This document shows positions 17,774-25,790 of a stretch of 64,000 nucleotides of DNA, piece after piece; position 1 is the first letter of the stretch, and each line of letters opens with the position of its first letter. The position numbers and the translations under genes are program-made. Origin of the DNA: Streptomyces sp. TRM49041 (GTDB lineage: Bacteria; Actinomycetota; Actinomycetes; Streptomycetales; Streptomycetaceae); the NCBI RefSeq assembly GCF_008271805.1, contig NZ_VSRY01000138.1, positions 1-64,000 of the forward strand, given 5' to 3'. The notes beneath the pieces are model-generated. The model did no database searches, was not told the origin of the DNA, and was given only the letters and a program-made list of their open reading frames with translations.

Positions 17774-19339
17774 ATGATCGCGCTGACCGTCCCAGTGATG
17801 ATCACCTTCGGAGTCTTCTTGATCGCAATGGTCATGATCGGGATCATGGCCCATGGGGAGACGACCACGTTCGAGGAGTTCACGATGGGCGGCCGTCGGC
17901 TCACCGCCCCGGTGGCCGCGCTCTCCGCCGGAGCCAGCGACATGTCCGGCTGGCTGTTCCTGGGTCTGCCCGGCGCCGTGTACATGGCCGGGATCGGCGC
18001 CACCTGGATCGCCGTCGGCCTGATCATCGGCACTTATCTCAACTGGCGGCTCGTCGCCCCTCGTCTGCGCACCTACACCGAACTGGCCGGCAACTCCGTG
18101 ACCCTCTCCTCGTACCTGGAGGAACGCTTCGAGGACAGGAGCCGGATGCTCCGGCTCCTGTCGGCCATCGTCACGGTTGTCTTCTTCACCGTCTATGTCG
18201 CCAGCGGGCTCATCGCCGGCGGCCTTCTCCTCGACGAGATCTTCGGCGCCGGCTTCAAGTTCGGGCTCACCGTCTTCGCCGTGGTGATCGTTGTCTACAC
18301 CATCCTCGGCGGCTTCCGGGCCGTGAGCATCACACACTCCATACAGGGCACCCTGATGTTCCTCGCGGCCATCACCCTTTCCGGGATCGCGCTCTGGCAG
18401 CTCGGCGGCTTCGGCGCACTGCACGACGCGCTCACCGACAAGACCCCCTCCCTGCTCGACCCGGGAGCCGAGGCGTCCTTCGCCGCCAAGACGTGGACGG
18501 CCGGCGAGCCGCTCGGTACCGTCGCGATGATCTCGCTGTTCGCCTGGGGGCTCGGCTACTTCGGCCAGCCCCACATCCTGAGCCGCTTCATGGGTGTCCG
18601 CAGCACCCGGGACATACCGGCGGCCCGCCGTCTGGGTGTGGGCTGGGCCGTCGTCGTACTGAGCGGCGCCTCGTTCATCGGACTCGCCGGGATCGCCCTG
18701 CTCGACGAGCCGCTCACGAACCCGGAGACGGTCTTCATCGCACTGTCCACACAGCTGGTCAGCCCCTGGGTCGCCGCGGTCCTGCTGCTGGCGGTGCTGG
18801 CCGCGATCAAGTCCACGGTGGACAGCCAGCTGCTGGTCTCTGCCACATCCCTCACCGAGGACCTCTACGCGGCGTTCGTCGACCGGAGGGGCTCCGACTC
18901 GTCGCTGCTGCTGGTCGGACGTCTGAGTGTGGTGGCCGTGGCACTGGTCGCCTATGTGATCGCGCTGAGCGGCGGCGCCGTTCTCGACATCGCCGCGCAC
19001 GCCTGGGCGGGATTCGGCGCGGCCTTCGGCCCGGTGATCCTCCTGTCGCTGTACTGGCCGAGGATGACAGCGGCCGGGGCGAAGGCCGGCATGGTGGCCG
19101 GTGCGCTCACCGTGTTCCTGTGGGACGAGATCGACCCGCTCCTCGGGCCGCTCCAGACGGGCGTCTACGAGATGGTGCCCGGCGTACTCGTCGCCACCGC
19201 GGCGGCACTGCTCTTCGGCAGGTACGTCGGAAGTCCCCCGGAGCGCGCCTGGGTCGGCACGATGGAACACGCCACGGAGGCGTACCACCCGACGGAGCAC
19301 GGAACGACGGACTACGGCCCGACTGTGGCGGGGCGGTGA
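17774..19339 (+). CDS. putP: Sodium/proline symporter (PutP-type, SSS family)
   Basis: The 521-residue protein has about 13 hydrophobic segments. Family features are clear: GGRRLTAPVAALSAGASDMSGW in the second segment region (Na+-binding), ELAGNSVTLSSYLEERFEDRS, and the long SSS-type helices FFTVYVASGLIAGG and TILGGFRAV. It imports proline, or possibly a related solute, driven by Na+. GAGGAG lies 7 nt before the ATG. It sits inside the maltose locus between the amylase and LacI genes but on the opposite strand, with no evident functional link. The acidic/His-rich C-terminal tail (about 35 residues) is cytoplasmic. Confidence 0.88.
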   Translation: MIALTVPVMITFGVFLIAMVMIGIMAHGETTTFEEFTMGGRRLTAPVAALSAGASDMSGWLFLGLPGAVYMAGIGATWIAVGLIIGTYLNWRLVAPRLRTYTELAGNSVTLSSYLEERFEDRSRMLRLLSAIVTVVFFTVYVASGLIAGGLLLDEIFGAGFKFGLTVFAVVIVVYTILGGFRAVSITHSIQGTLMFLAAITLSGIALWQLGGFGALHDALTDKTPSLLDPGAEASFAAKTWTAGEPLGTVAMISLFAWGLGYFGQPHILSRFMGVRSTRDIPAARRLGVGWAVVVLSGASFIGLAGIALLDEPLTNPETVFIALSTQLVSPWVAAVLLLAVLAAIKSTVDSQLLVSATSLTEDLYAAFVDRRGSDSSLLLVGRLSVVAVALVAYVIALSGGAVLDIAAHAWAGFGAAFGPVILLSLYWPRMTAAGAKAGMVAGALTVFLWDEIDPLLGPLQTGVYEMVPGVLVATAAALLFGRYVGSPPERAWVGTMEHATEAYHPTEHGTTDYGPTVAGR

Positions 19340-19353
19340 TCGCCGCGTCGGCG

Positions 19354-20418
19354 CTACGGAGGCGGGGCCGACGTCGAGCCGCGGACCACCAGCTCCGGCT
19401 GGAAGACGAACTCGGTGCGCTGTACCGGGTTTCCGTCGATCTCCTCGAGGAGCGCGTCCACCGCCGCTGTCGCCATCGCCCGGACCGGCTGGCGGACCGT
19501 GGTCAGGGGTGGGTCCGTGAAGGGGATGAGGGGAGAGTCGTCGAAGCCCACCACCGAGATGTCGGTCGGGACGTCCAGACCTCTCGCGCGGACCGCGCGG
19601 ACAGCTCCGAGTGCCATCAGGTCGCTTCCGCACACGATGCCCGTGCAGCCCTGGTCCAGCAGGACGCTCGCCGCCGCGTGGCCGCCCTCCACGCCGAACA
19701 GGGTGGGCCGGACGTACTGCTGGGCCTCTTCGCGCGGCAGCCCCAGGAGTCGGTGCAGCGCCGACGCGAAGCCCTCGGCCTTGCGGCGGGCCGGCACGTA
19801 CCGGGTGGGGCCGATGGCGAGGCCGACGCGCTCGTGACCCAGCTCGACCAGGTGACCGACCGCCATGCGCGCGGCCGCGCGGTCGTCGGGTGAGACGAAG
19901 TGCGCGTCGATCCGCTCGTTGAAGCCGTTGATGAGGACGAACGGGACACCGCGGGCGGCCAGTCGCTCGTAGCGGGAGGGGTCGGCGCTCGTGTCCGCGT
20001 GCAGGCCCGACAGGAACACGATGCCCGTCACGCCGCGCTCCTCCAGCTGCTCGACCAGCTCGTCCTCGGTGGCGCCGCCCGGCATCTGGGTGCACAGCAC
20101 CGGCGTGTAGCCGTGGCCGGCCAGGGTCTGCTCGATGACCTGGGCGAACGCCGGGAAGATGGGGTTGGTCAGCTCCGGGATCACCAGCCCCACCAGTCCT
20201 GCGCTGCGCTGCTTCAGGCGTACGGGGCGCTCGTAGCCCAGCACGTCGAGCGCGGCCAGCACCCGATGGCGGGTCGGTCCCGCGACACCCGCCTTGCCGT
20301 TGAGCACCCGGCTGACCGTGGCCTCGCTGACGCCCGCCTGGGCCGCGATGTCCGCGAGCCGCGGAGCGGCGCCGGCGGTCAGGTCGCCGGCGCCGCCCCG
20401 CGGCGGGGGGATGGTCAC
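19354..20418 (-). CDS. malR: LacI-family regulator, MalR-like (copy 1)
   Basis: The start is GTG at 20418, overlapping the aglA stop as GTGA, so the two are translationally coupled. The protein has 354 residues. The first 20 are a Pro/Gly-rich extension, followed by the LacI helix-turn-helix RLADIAAQAGVSEATVSRVL and hinge, then a periplasmic-binding-protein-like sensor domain (LVGLVIPELTNPIFPAFAQV, PFVLINGFNERI, SVVGFDDSPLIPFTDPPLTT). It is very similar throughout to the second LacI protein at 27580, with an almost identical recognition helix. It probably represses maltose genes and is released by maltodextrin. It is the last gene of malE-malF-malG-aglA-malR. It ends 14 bp from the convergent symporter gene. 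Confidence 0.9.
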   Translation of the reverse strand: MTIPPPRGGAGDLTAGAAPRLADIAAQAGVSEATVSRVLNGKAGVAGPTRHRVLAALDVLGYERPVRLKQRSAGLVGLVIPELTNPIFPAFAQVIEQTLAGHGYTPVLCTQMPGGATEDELVEQLEERGVTGIVFLSGLHADTSADPSRYERLAARGVPFVLINGFNERIDAHFVSPDDRAAARMAVGHLVELGHERVGLAIGPTRYVPARRKAEGFASALHRLLGLPREEAQQYVRPTLFGVEGGHAAASVLLDQGCTGIVCGSDLMALGAVRAVRARGLDVPTDISVVGFDDSPLIPFTDPPLTTVRQPVRAMATAAVDALLEEIDGNPVQRTEFVFQPELVVRGSTSAPPP

Positions 20419-22067
20419 ACCGCCCACCAGACGGTGGTGTCGGCGGGCAGTTCCGCCGTGCCGTCCACGCTCGTCCGGACCTGCTCGTTGGCCAGCAGCA
20501 TCCGGCCCGGCACCTCTATACGGACCGGCTCCCCGGTGGTGTTGGCCGTGCAGACGAAGCCTTCGCGGCGGAACATCAGCACTCCCTCCGGAGCCTCCAG
20601 CCACTCCACCGCCTCACCCGCGCCCAGCCCCGGCTCCTCGCGGCGGACGCGCAGAGCGGCGCGGTACAGCTCCAGGGTGGAGCCGGCCACTCCGGTCTGG
20701 GCCTCGACACTCAGGGCGCCCCATGTGGTGGGCTGGGGCAGCCAGCTGCCGCCGGCGCCGAAGCCGTACGACGGGCCCTCCACCGCCCAGGGGATCGGCA
20801 CGCGGCAGCCGTCCCGGAAGCCGTCCTGGCCGGTGGCGCGGAAGAACGACGGGTCCTGGCGCACCTCGTCCGGCAGGTCGGTGACGTCCGGCAGGCCGAG
20901 CTCCTCGCCCTGGTAGACGTACGCGGAGCCGGGCAGGGCCAGCATCAGCAGGGTCGCGGCGCGGGCGCGGCGCAGGCCGAGTTCGCGGTCGCCGGCCTCG
21001 CGCAGCTGGGTGCCGAGCCCGGCGGGGTTGGCGAACCGGGTCGCGTGACGGGTCACGTCGTGGTTGGACAGCACCCATGTCGTCGGCGCGCCGACCGGGC
21101 GCATCGCCTCCAGCGACGCGTCGATGACCTTGCGCAGCTCCGCCGCGTCCCAGTGCGTGCCCAGGTACTGGAAGTTGAACGCCTGGTGCATCTCGTCGGG
21201 GCGGACGTAGTTCGCGGTGCGGTCGACCGTCGGGGTCCACGCCTCGGCGACGAGGACGCGCTCGCCGTCGTACTCCTCCAGGACCTGGCGCCAGCTGCGG
21301 TAGATCTCGTGGACGCCGTCCTGGTCGAAGAACGGCATCACGTCGTTGCCGAGGAGCTTCAGCTGCTCGTGGGAGCCGATGTCGGGCAGCCCGGGCGCCT
21401 TGACGAGGCCGTGGGCGACATCGACGCGGAAGCCGTCGACGCCCATGTCGAGCCAGAAGCGCAGGATGGAGCGGAACTCGTCGCGTACGGCGGGGTGTTC
21501 CCAGTTGAAGTCGGGCTGCTCGGGGGCGAACAGGTGGAGGTACCACTCACCGTCCTCGACACGTGTCCAGGCCGGGCCGCCGAAGATGGACTCCCAGTCG
21601 TTCGGAGGGAGTGCGCCGTCCGGGCCCTTGCCGGGGCGGAAGTGATAGCGCTCGCGCAGCGGCGACCCGGGGCCCTCGCGCAGGGCGCGCTGGAACCACT
21701 CGTGCTGGTCGGAGGAGTGGTTGGGGACCAGGTCGACGATGATGCGCAGGCCGAGCTCATGGGCCTCGCGGACGAGCGCGTCGGCGTCCAGCAGGTTGCC
21801 GAACATGGGGTCGATGGCCCGGTAGTCGGCGACGTCGTAGCCGGCGTCGGCCTGCGGGGAGGCGTAGAAGGGGCTGAGCCAGACGGCGTCGACGCCGAGG
21901 TCCCTGAGGTACGGGAGGCGGCTGCGGATGCCCTCGAGGTCGCCCATGCCGTCGCCGTTGCCGTCGGCGAAGCTGCGCGGATAGACCTGGTAGATCACCG
22001 CCTCTCTCCACCAGCCGGAGTCCGTGCCGGTGGTCGGGGCGGCGGGGGCGGCGAGGTGCTGGGTCAT
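20415..22067 (-). CDS. aglA: Cytoplasmic alpha-glucosidase, GH13 (copy 1)
   Basis: The 550-residue enzyme has no signal peptide. GH13 oligo-1,6/alpha-glucosidase motifs are complete: DLVPNHSSDQH, GVDGFRVDVAHG (nucleophile Asp about 215), VLVAEAWTP (acid/base Glu) and LSNHDVTRH. It hydrolyses imported maltodextrins to glucose. It follows malG on the same strand after a 127-bp gap containing an imperfect hairpin, and overlaps the malR copy 1 start by 4 bp. This fits co-transcription with the transporter. A paralogue of the same enzyme is encoded at 25791 on the other strand. The paralogue lacks the segment after NHDVTRHATRFANPAG seen here and carries an insertion before its catalytic Glu. Confidence 0.92.
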   Translation of the reverse strand: MTQHLAAPAAPTTGTDSGWWREAVIYQVYPRSFADGNGDGMGDLEGIRSRLPYLRDLGVDAVWLSPFYASPQADAGYDVADYRAIDPMFGNLLDADALVREAHELGLRIIVDLVPNHSSDQHEWFQRALREGPGSPLRERYHFRPGKGPDGALPPNDWESIFGGPAWTRVEDGEWYLHLFAPEQPDFNWEHPAVRDEFRSILRFWLDMGVDGFRVDVAHGLVKAPGLPDIGSHEQLKLLGNDVMPFFDQDGVHEIYRSWRQVLEEYDGERVLVAEAWTPTVDRTANYVRPDEMHQAFNFQYLGTHWDAAELRKVIDASLEAMRPVGAPTTWVLSNHDVTRHATRFANPAGLGTQLREAGDRELGLRRARAATLLMLALPGSAYVYQGEELGLPDVTDLPDEVRQDPSFFRATGQDGFRDGCRVPIPWAVEGPSYGFGAGGSWLPQPTTWGALSVEAQTGVAGSTLELYRAALRVRREEPGLGAGEAVEWLEAPEGVLMFRREGFVCTANTTGEPVRIEVPGRMLLANEQVRTSVDGTAELPADTTVWWAV

Positions 22068-22096
22068 GTCTTCCCTGGGTGGAGGAGTGGAATGGG

Positions 22097-22146
22097 GGCG
22101 GCGCCGGGTCCGCGCCCGAACGCTGTCGGACCGGACCGGCGCCGCC
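22097..22146 (-). terminator. Imperfect hairpin between malG and aglA
   Basis: GGCGGCGCCGG (22097) pairs with CCGGCGCCGCC (22136) over 11 bp, with a partly paired 28-nt loop. It lies in the 127-bp malG-aglA gap. It could lower read-through from malEFG into aglA-malR or protect the upstream mRNA; the sequence does not tell which. Confidence 0.45.
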
Positions 22147-22194
22147 GTCTTGAGCGCGTGACGCGCGGCGTGCGGGACGGGGCGGGGCGGGAGC

Positions 22195-23136
22195 TCAGCC
22201 CTTGGTGCCGCCCGCGGTGAGGCCGGCGACCAGGTTGCGCTGGACCAGGAGGAACACCAGGCCCGCCGGAACCGTGATGATCACCGCACAGGCGGTCAGA
22301 TAGCCCCACTCGGCCTTGTGCTGGCCGATGAAGCTCTGCAGGCCGACGGAGAGGGTGAGCATCGAGTCGCTGGACAGGAAGGCGCGGGCGAAGGCGACCT
22401 CGCTCCACGCGGTGAGGAAGGAGTAGAACGCCGTGACCGCGAGGCCGGGCTTGGCCAGCGGCAGGATCAGCCGGTAGAAGGTGCCGAACGGGGTGAGCCC
22501 GTCGACCCGGCCGGCCTCGTCGATCTCGTGCGGGATGGTGTCGAAGTAGCCCTTCATCATCCACGCGCAGAACGGCACGGACACGGAGCAGTACGTGAGG
22601 ATCAGGCCCATGTACGAGTCGAGCAGGCCCATGCCGCCGAGGATGTTGTAGAGGGCGACGATCAGCACCGCCACCGGGAACATCTGCGTGACGAGCAGCA
22701 CCCACATCAGCGACCTGTGGCCGGGGAAGCGCATCCGGGAGATGGCGTAGCCGGTGGAGGCCGCGACGAACACCCCGATGAGCGTGGTGCCGCCCGCGAC
22801 GACCACCGAGTTGGCGAACCAGCGCGGGAACTCGGTCTCCGCCAGGACGTACGTGTAGTTGCTGATCTCCAGGCCGCCCTCGGCGCTGGTCGGCTTCGTC
22901 CAGCCGTCCCGGCCGCGCAGCGAGATGAACATCATGTACACGATGGGGAAGACCGCCACCAGACTGGCGGCGACCAGTGCCGCGTGGAGTCCGGCGGAGG
23001 CGAGCGGGGAGCGCTCGTCACGGCCGCGGACCTTGCGCCGCCGGGTACCACGGGTACCACGGGCGCCGGCGGTCGCGGCGGAGTCGCCGGCGCGCGCCGG
23101 CACGGAGTTCTTCCGCGGTTCGGTCACCGTGCTCAT
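22195..23136 (-). CDS. malG: Maltose/maltodextrin ABC transporter permease MalG
   Basis: The 313-residue inner-membrane subunit has a cytoplasmic N-terminus of about 45 residues, then six hydrophobic segments. The EAA-loop that docks with the ATPase is visible as DEAGRVDGLTPFGTFYRLIL. The start ATG at 23136 overlaps the malF stop as ATGA and has AGGAG 9 nt upstream. With MalF it forms the channel for maltodextrins delivered by MalE. No ATPase gene is present in the locus. In Streptomyces the shared ATPase MsiK, encoded elsewhere, energises such sugar importers (established knowledge). Confidence 0.93.
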   Translation of the reverse strand: MSTVTEPRKNSVPARAGDSAATAGARGTRGTRRRKVRGRDERSPLASAGLHAALVAASLVAVFPIVYMMFISLRGRDGWTKPTSAEGGLEISNYTYVLAETEFPRWFANSVVVAGGTTLIGVFVAASTGYAISRMRFPGHRSLMWVLLVTQMFPVAVLIVALYNILGGMGLLDSYMGLILTYCSVSVPFCAWMMKGYFDTIPHEIDEAGRVDGLTPFGTFYRLILPLAKPGLAVTAFYSFLTAWSEVAFARAFLSSDSMLTLSVGLQSFIGQHKAEWGYLTACAVIITVPAGLVFLLVQRNLVAGLTAGGTKG

Positions 23137-24119
23137 CGGACGGTCTCCTGACGGTTGAGCAGCCGCCGGTAGAAGACGGCGAAGACGAGGAGCATGGAGA
23201 GGATGAGGATGCCGTACGTGGCGGCGCCCGCGTAGTCGCGGACGGAGCCGAACGCCAGCCGGTAGGCGTAGGTCACGAGGATCTCGCTGTGCAGGGCGTT
23301 GGCCTCACCGAGCATCAGATAGATGATCGGGAACATGTTGAACGTCCAGATGGTGCCGAGCAGGATCACCGTGGCGCTGACGGGGCGCAGCCCCGGCAGG
23401 GTGACGTGGCGGAACCGCTGCCAGGCGTTCGCGCCGTCCATCTCGGCGGCTTCGTACTGCTCGCCGGCGATGGACTGGAGGCCGCCGAGCACGGCGACCA
23501 TCATGAACGGCACACCGAGCCAGACGTTGACGCCGATGACGGCGACCTTCTGCATGAAGGTGTCGCCGAGCCAGTCGACCGGGCCGAGGCCCAACTGTCC
23601 CAGGATGGCGTTGAAGACACCGGACTCGGAGTTGTACATCATGCGCCAGATGTAGGTGGCGACGAAGGCCGGTACCGCCCACGGCAGGATGAGCAGGACG
23701 CGGTACAGGGAGCGGCCCCTGACCTTGCGGTTGAGCAGCAGGGCCAGGCCGAGGCCGATCGTGTAGTGGAAGAACACGCAGGACGCGGTCCACACCACGG
23801 TCCACGCCAGCTTGGGGTAGAACTCGCCGTCGGCGCCGGACAGCACCCGCCAGTAGTTGTCGAGGCCGACGAACTGGTAGGTGGCGGGGATCTCGGTGGC
23901 GCCGAGCTGCTTGGAGACGTTGAGCTCGTTGGCGTCGGTGAACGACAGGTAGATGCCACGGCCCAGGGGGTAGGCGACGAGGACGCCGATGACCAGCACC
24001 ACCGGCAGCACCATGGCCCAGGCGTACCAGTTCCGGTCGTAGGAGCGCTTCATACGGGTGAGCAGCCCGGCCCGGGCAGGCCGCGCGGCCGTGGCGGGAT
24101 CTGCGCTGGCTGTCTTCAT
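23133..24119 (-). CDS. malF: Maltose/maltodextrin ABC transporter permease MalF
   Basis: The 328-residue polytopic protein has a short cytoplasmic N-terminus and about six hydrophobic segments. The EAA motif is YEAAEMDGANAWQRFRHVTL. A periplasmic-like loop (NELNVSKQLGATEIPATYQFVG) precedes the core, as in other binding-protein-dependent MalF-type permeases, though it is far smaller than in E. coli MalF. It overlaps malG by 4 bp. It is separated from malE by 84 bp that hold a strong hairpin. Confidence 0.93.
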   Translation of the reverse strand: MKTASADPATAARPARAGLLTRMKRSYDRNWYAWAMVLPVVLVIGVLVAYPLGRGIYLSFTDANELNVSKQLGATEIPATYQFVGLDNYWRVLSGADGEFYPKLAWTVVWTASCVFFHYTIGLGLALLLNRKVRGRSLYRVLLILPWAVPAFVATYIWRMMYNSESGVFNAILGQLGLGPVDWLGDTFMQKVAVIGVNVWLGVPFMMVAVLGGLQSIAGEQYEAAEMDGANAWQRFRHVTLPGLRPVSATVILLGTIWTFNMFPIIYLMLGEANALHSEILVTYAYRLAFGSVRDYAGAATYGILILSMLLVFAVFYRRLLNRQETVR

Positions 24120-24151
24120 GGAAGTTCTTTTCCCTCAGTGCGTACGGGTCC

Positions 24152-24195
24152 GGCCCGGTCCGGCAGCCCTGTCAGGGGGGCTGCCGGACCGGGCC
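24152..24195 (-). terminator. Perfect 17-bp hairpin between malE and malF
   Basis: GGCCCGGTCCGGCAGCC at 24152 and its exact complement at 24179 form a 17-bp stem with a 10-nt loop in the 84-bp malE-malF gap. Read on the minus strand it starts 9 nt after the malE stop codon. Such intercistronic structures commonly stabilise the binding-protein mRNA and reduce permease expression. Confidence 0.75.
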
Positions 24196-24203
24196 GCGGG
24201 GGC

Positions 24204-25481
24204 TCAGTCGACCGAGTACTCCTTGAGGGAGTTGATGTTGGTCTTCCACTTGTCGGCGGTGGTGTCGAGGCCCTTCTCGACGGTGGTGTTGCCCTTGAGG
24301 ATCTCGATGTACTGCTTGGTCCACTCGGCGAACATGTCGCTGACGCCGGCGACGGCGGGACGCGCGGTGGAGTCGGCCAGCACGTTCTTGAAGGAGGCGC
24401 GGATCGGGTCGGCGACGACCTTGACGGTGTACGCGTCGTCACGGGTCGGCAGGACGCCGGTCTCGGTGGCGGCGAACTCCTGCGACTTGGCGGAGGTCAT
24501 GAACGCCACGAACTTCTGGGCGGCTTCCTTGTGGGGGGCGTCCGAGCCGTTGTAGACGACCAGGTTGTGGCCGCCGGTGGGCGTGCCGGCCTTGCCACCG
24601 GAGCCGGCCGGGACCGGGGCGACACCGAGGTTGTCCTTGTTCTTGAACGCCTTGCCGCTCAGGTCGTCGGCCGTGGACCACGGGCCGTTGATGACCATGG
24701 CGACCCTGCCGTCCTTGAAGGCGGCCTGCATGTTGTTGTAGCCGTCGGTGTAGTCCGGCTTGACCGCGACGCCGTCCTTGATCATGTCGACGACGGTCTG
24801 GACGGCCTTCTTGCCGGCCTCGTCGTTGACGGTGATCTTCTTGGTCTCGGTGTCGACCATCAGGCCGCCCTCGCCGTACAGGAACGGCAGGGCGAAGTAG
24901 CTGTCCGGGTTGAGGTAGATGCCGTCGACGCCGGTCTTGGTCTTGATGCTCTTGGCGGCCGTGGAGAGCTCGGCCCAGGTCGTCGGCGGCTGGACGCCGG
25001 CCTTCGCGAAGATCTCCTTGTTGTAGAGGAGCGCGAGGGCGTCGGTGACCTGCGGGACGCCGTACAGCTTGCCGTCGACCTTGGCGCCGTCGACGAGGCC
25101 CTGGTTGAAGGAGTCGATCTCCTTGGTGGCGGGCGTGCCGTCGAGCGGGGCGAGGTACTGGTTCTCGGCGAGGCCGGCGGTCCAGCCGACGTCGGCACGG
25201 AGGACGTCGGGGGCGTTGCCGGCCTGGGCGGCCGTCTTGTACTTCTGCTCGGCCTCGGCGAACGGGACGTTCTGGTACTTGACCTTGATGTCCTTGTTGG
25301 CCGCTTCGAACTGCTCGATCAGCTTCTTGTAGGCCGGGGCCTCGTTCGTGGCATCCGAGGTGTCCCACCAGGTGATGGTCACCGGACCGCCGGTCGCCTT
25401 GTCCCCACTGTCGCCGCCGCAGGCCGTCGCCGCGAGGGCCAGGCTCGCGACCAGCGCGGTGGCCGCTATGCCACGCCGCAT
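24204..25481 (-). CDS. malE: Maltose/maltodextrin-binding lipoprotein MalE
   Basis: From the ATG at 25481 (AAGGAG upstream) the protein has 425 residues. The lipoprotein signal MRRGIAATALVASLALAATAC places the lipidated Cys at residue 21. The mature protein is a family 1 solute-binding protein (ITWWDTSD, NKDIKVKYQNVPFAEAEQKY, VAMVINGPWS, TPTGGHNLVVYNGS). It captures maltodextrins outside the membrane for MalFG. It is the first gene of the operon. A CTTGC-N11-GCAAG operator lies about 100 nt upstream. The remaining frame to 25622 is unsupported. Confidence 0.93.
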   Translation of the reverse strand: MRRGIAATALVASLALAATACGGDSGDKATGGPVTITWWDTSDATNEAPAYKKLIEQFEAANKDIKVKYQNVPFAEAEQKYKTAAQAGNAPDVLRADVGWTAGLAENQYLAPLDGTPATKEIDSFNQGLVDGAKVDGKLYGVPQVTDALALLYNKEIFAKAGVQPPTTWAELSTAAKSIKTKTGVDGIYLNPDSYFALPFLYGEGGLMVDTETKKITVNDEAGKKAVQTVVDMIKDGVAVKPDYTDGYNNMQAAFKDGRVAMVINGPWSTADDLSGKAFKNKDNLGVAPVPAGSGGKAGTPTGGHNLVVYNGSDAPHKEAAQKFVAFMTSAKSQEFAATETGVLPTRDDAYTVKVVADPIRASFKNVLADSTARPAVAGVSDMFAEWTKQYIEILKGNTTVEKGLDTTADKWKTNINSLKEYSVD

Positions 25482-25579
25482 GTGAACTCCTTCGAACGAT
25501 CCCGGTTGATGCAGACCGCTCTTTCGCGGGGCGCCGGGGTTGCCAGGAACGTAACAGGGATGAAAACGCGCCGAAAGAG

Positions 25580-25600
25580 CTTGCGGCAAATTTCTGCAAG
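25580..25600 (-). promoter_or_regulatory. Putative MalR operator of the malE operon
   Basis: CTTGC (25580-25584) and GCAAG (25596-25600) form an inverted repeat with an 11-bp spacer, 99 nt upstream of the malE start codon. The same half-sites occur before the second aglA and around the amylase promoter. LacI-type MalR repression of malEFG in Streptomyces is established; this exact site is inferred. Confidence 0.65.
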
Positions 25601-25705
25601 GCCGGGGGATCGTTACATCCACGTGTCCCTACAGTTGCCGCCGCATCGCTTGACACACCAGGCACAAGGCGCCCTCGCACCCACCCGTGCGCCCCTCTGC
25701 CGGGC

Positions 25706-25754
25706 CTTGCGGGGCACCTGAAGGCTCTGCAAGCCTTTTCACAACGCCTTGCAG
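25706..25754 (+). promoter_or_regulatory. Putative MalR operators upstream of the second aglA
   Basis: CTTGC at 25706, GCAAG at 25729 and CTTGCAG at 25748 lie within the 85 bp before the ATG at 25791. They are the same half-sites as in front of malE, about 100 bp away on the other strand. The divergent malE and aglA promoters are therefore probably controlled by the same repressors. Confidence 0.6.
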
Positions 25755-25790
25755 GAGGTGTTGAATCCGGACCGAGAGGCACCCGCGCAC

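Noticed and set aside
17588-20095. 835-codon frame on the minus strand across the symporter gene
   Set aside because: Its translation is R/G/H-rich without any family features and spans the clear PutP and LacI genes on other frames.
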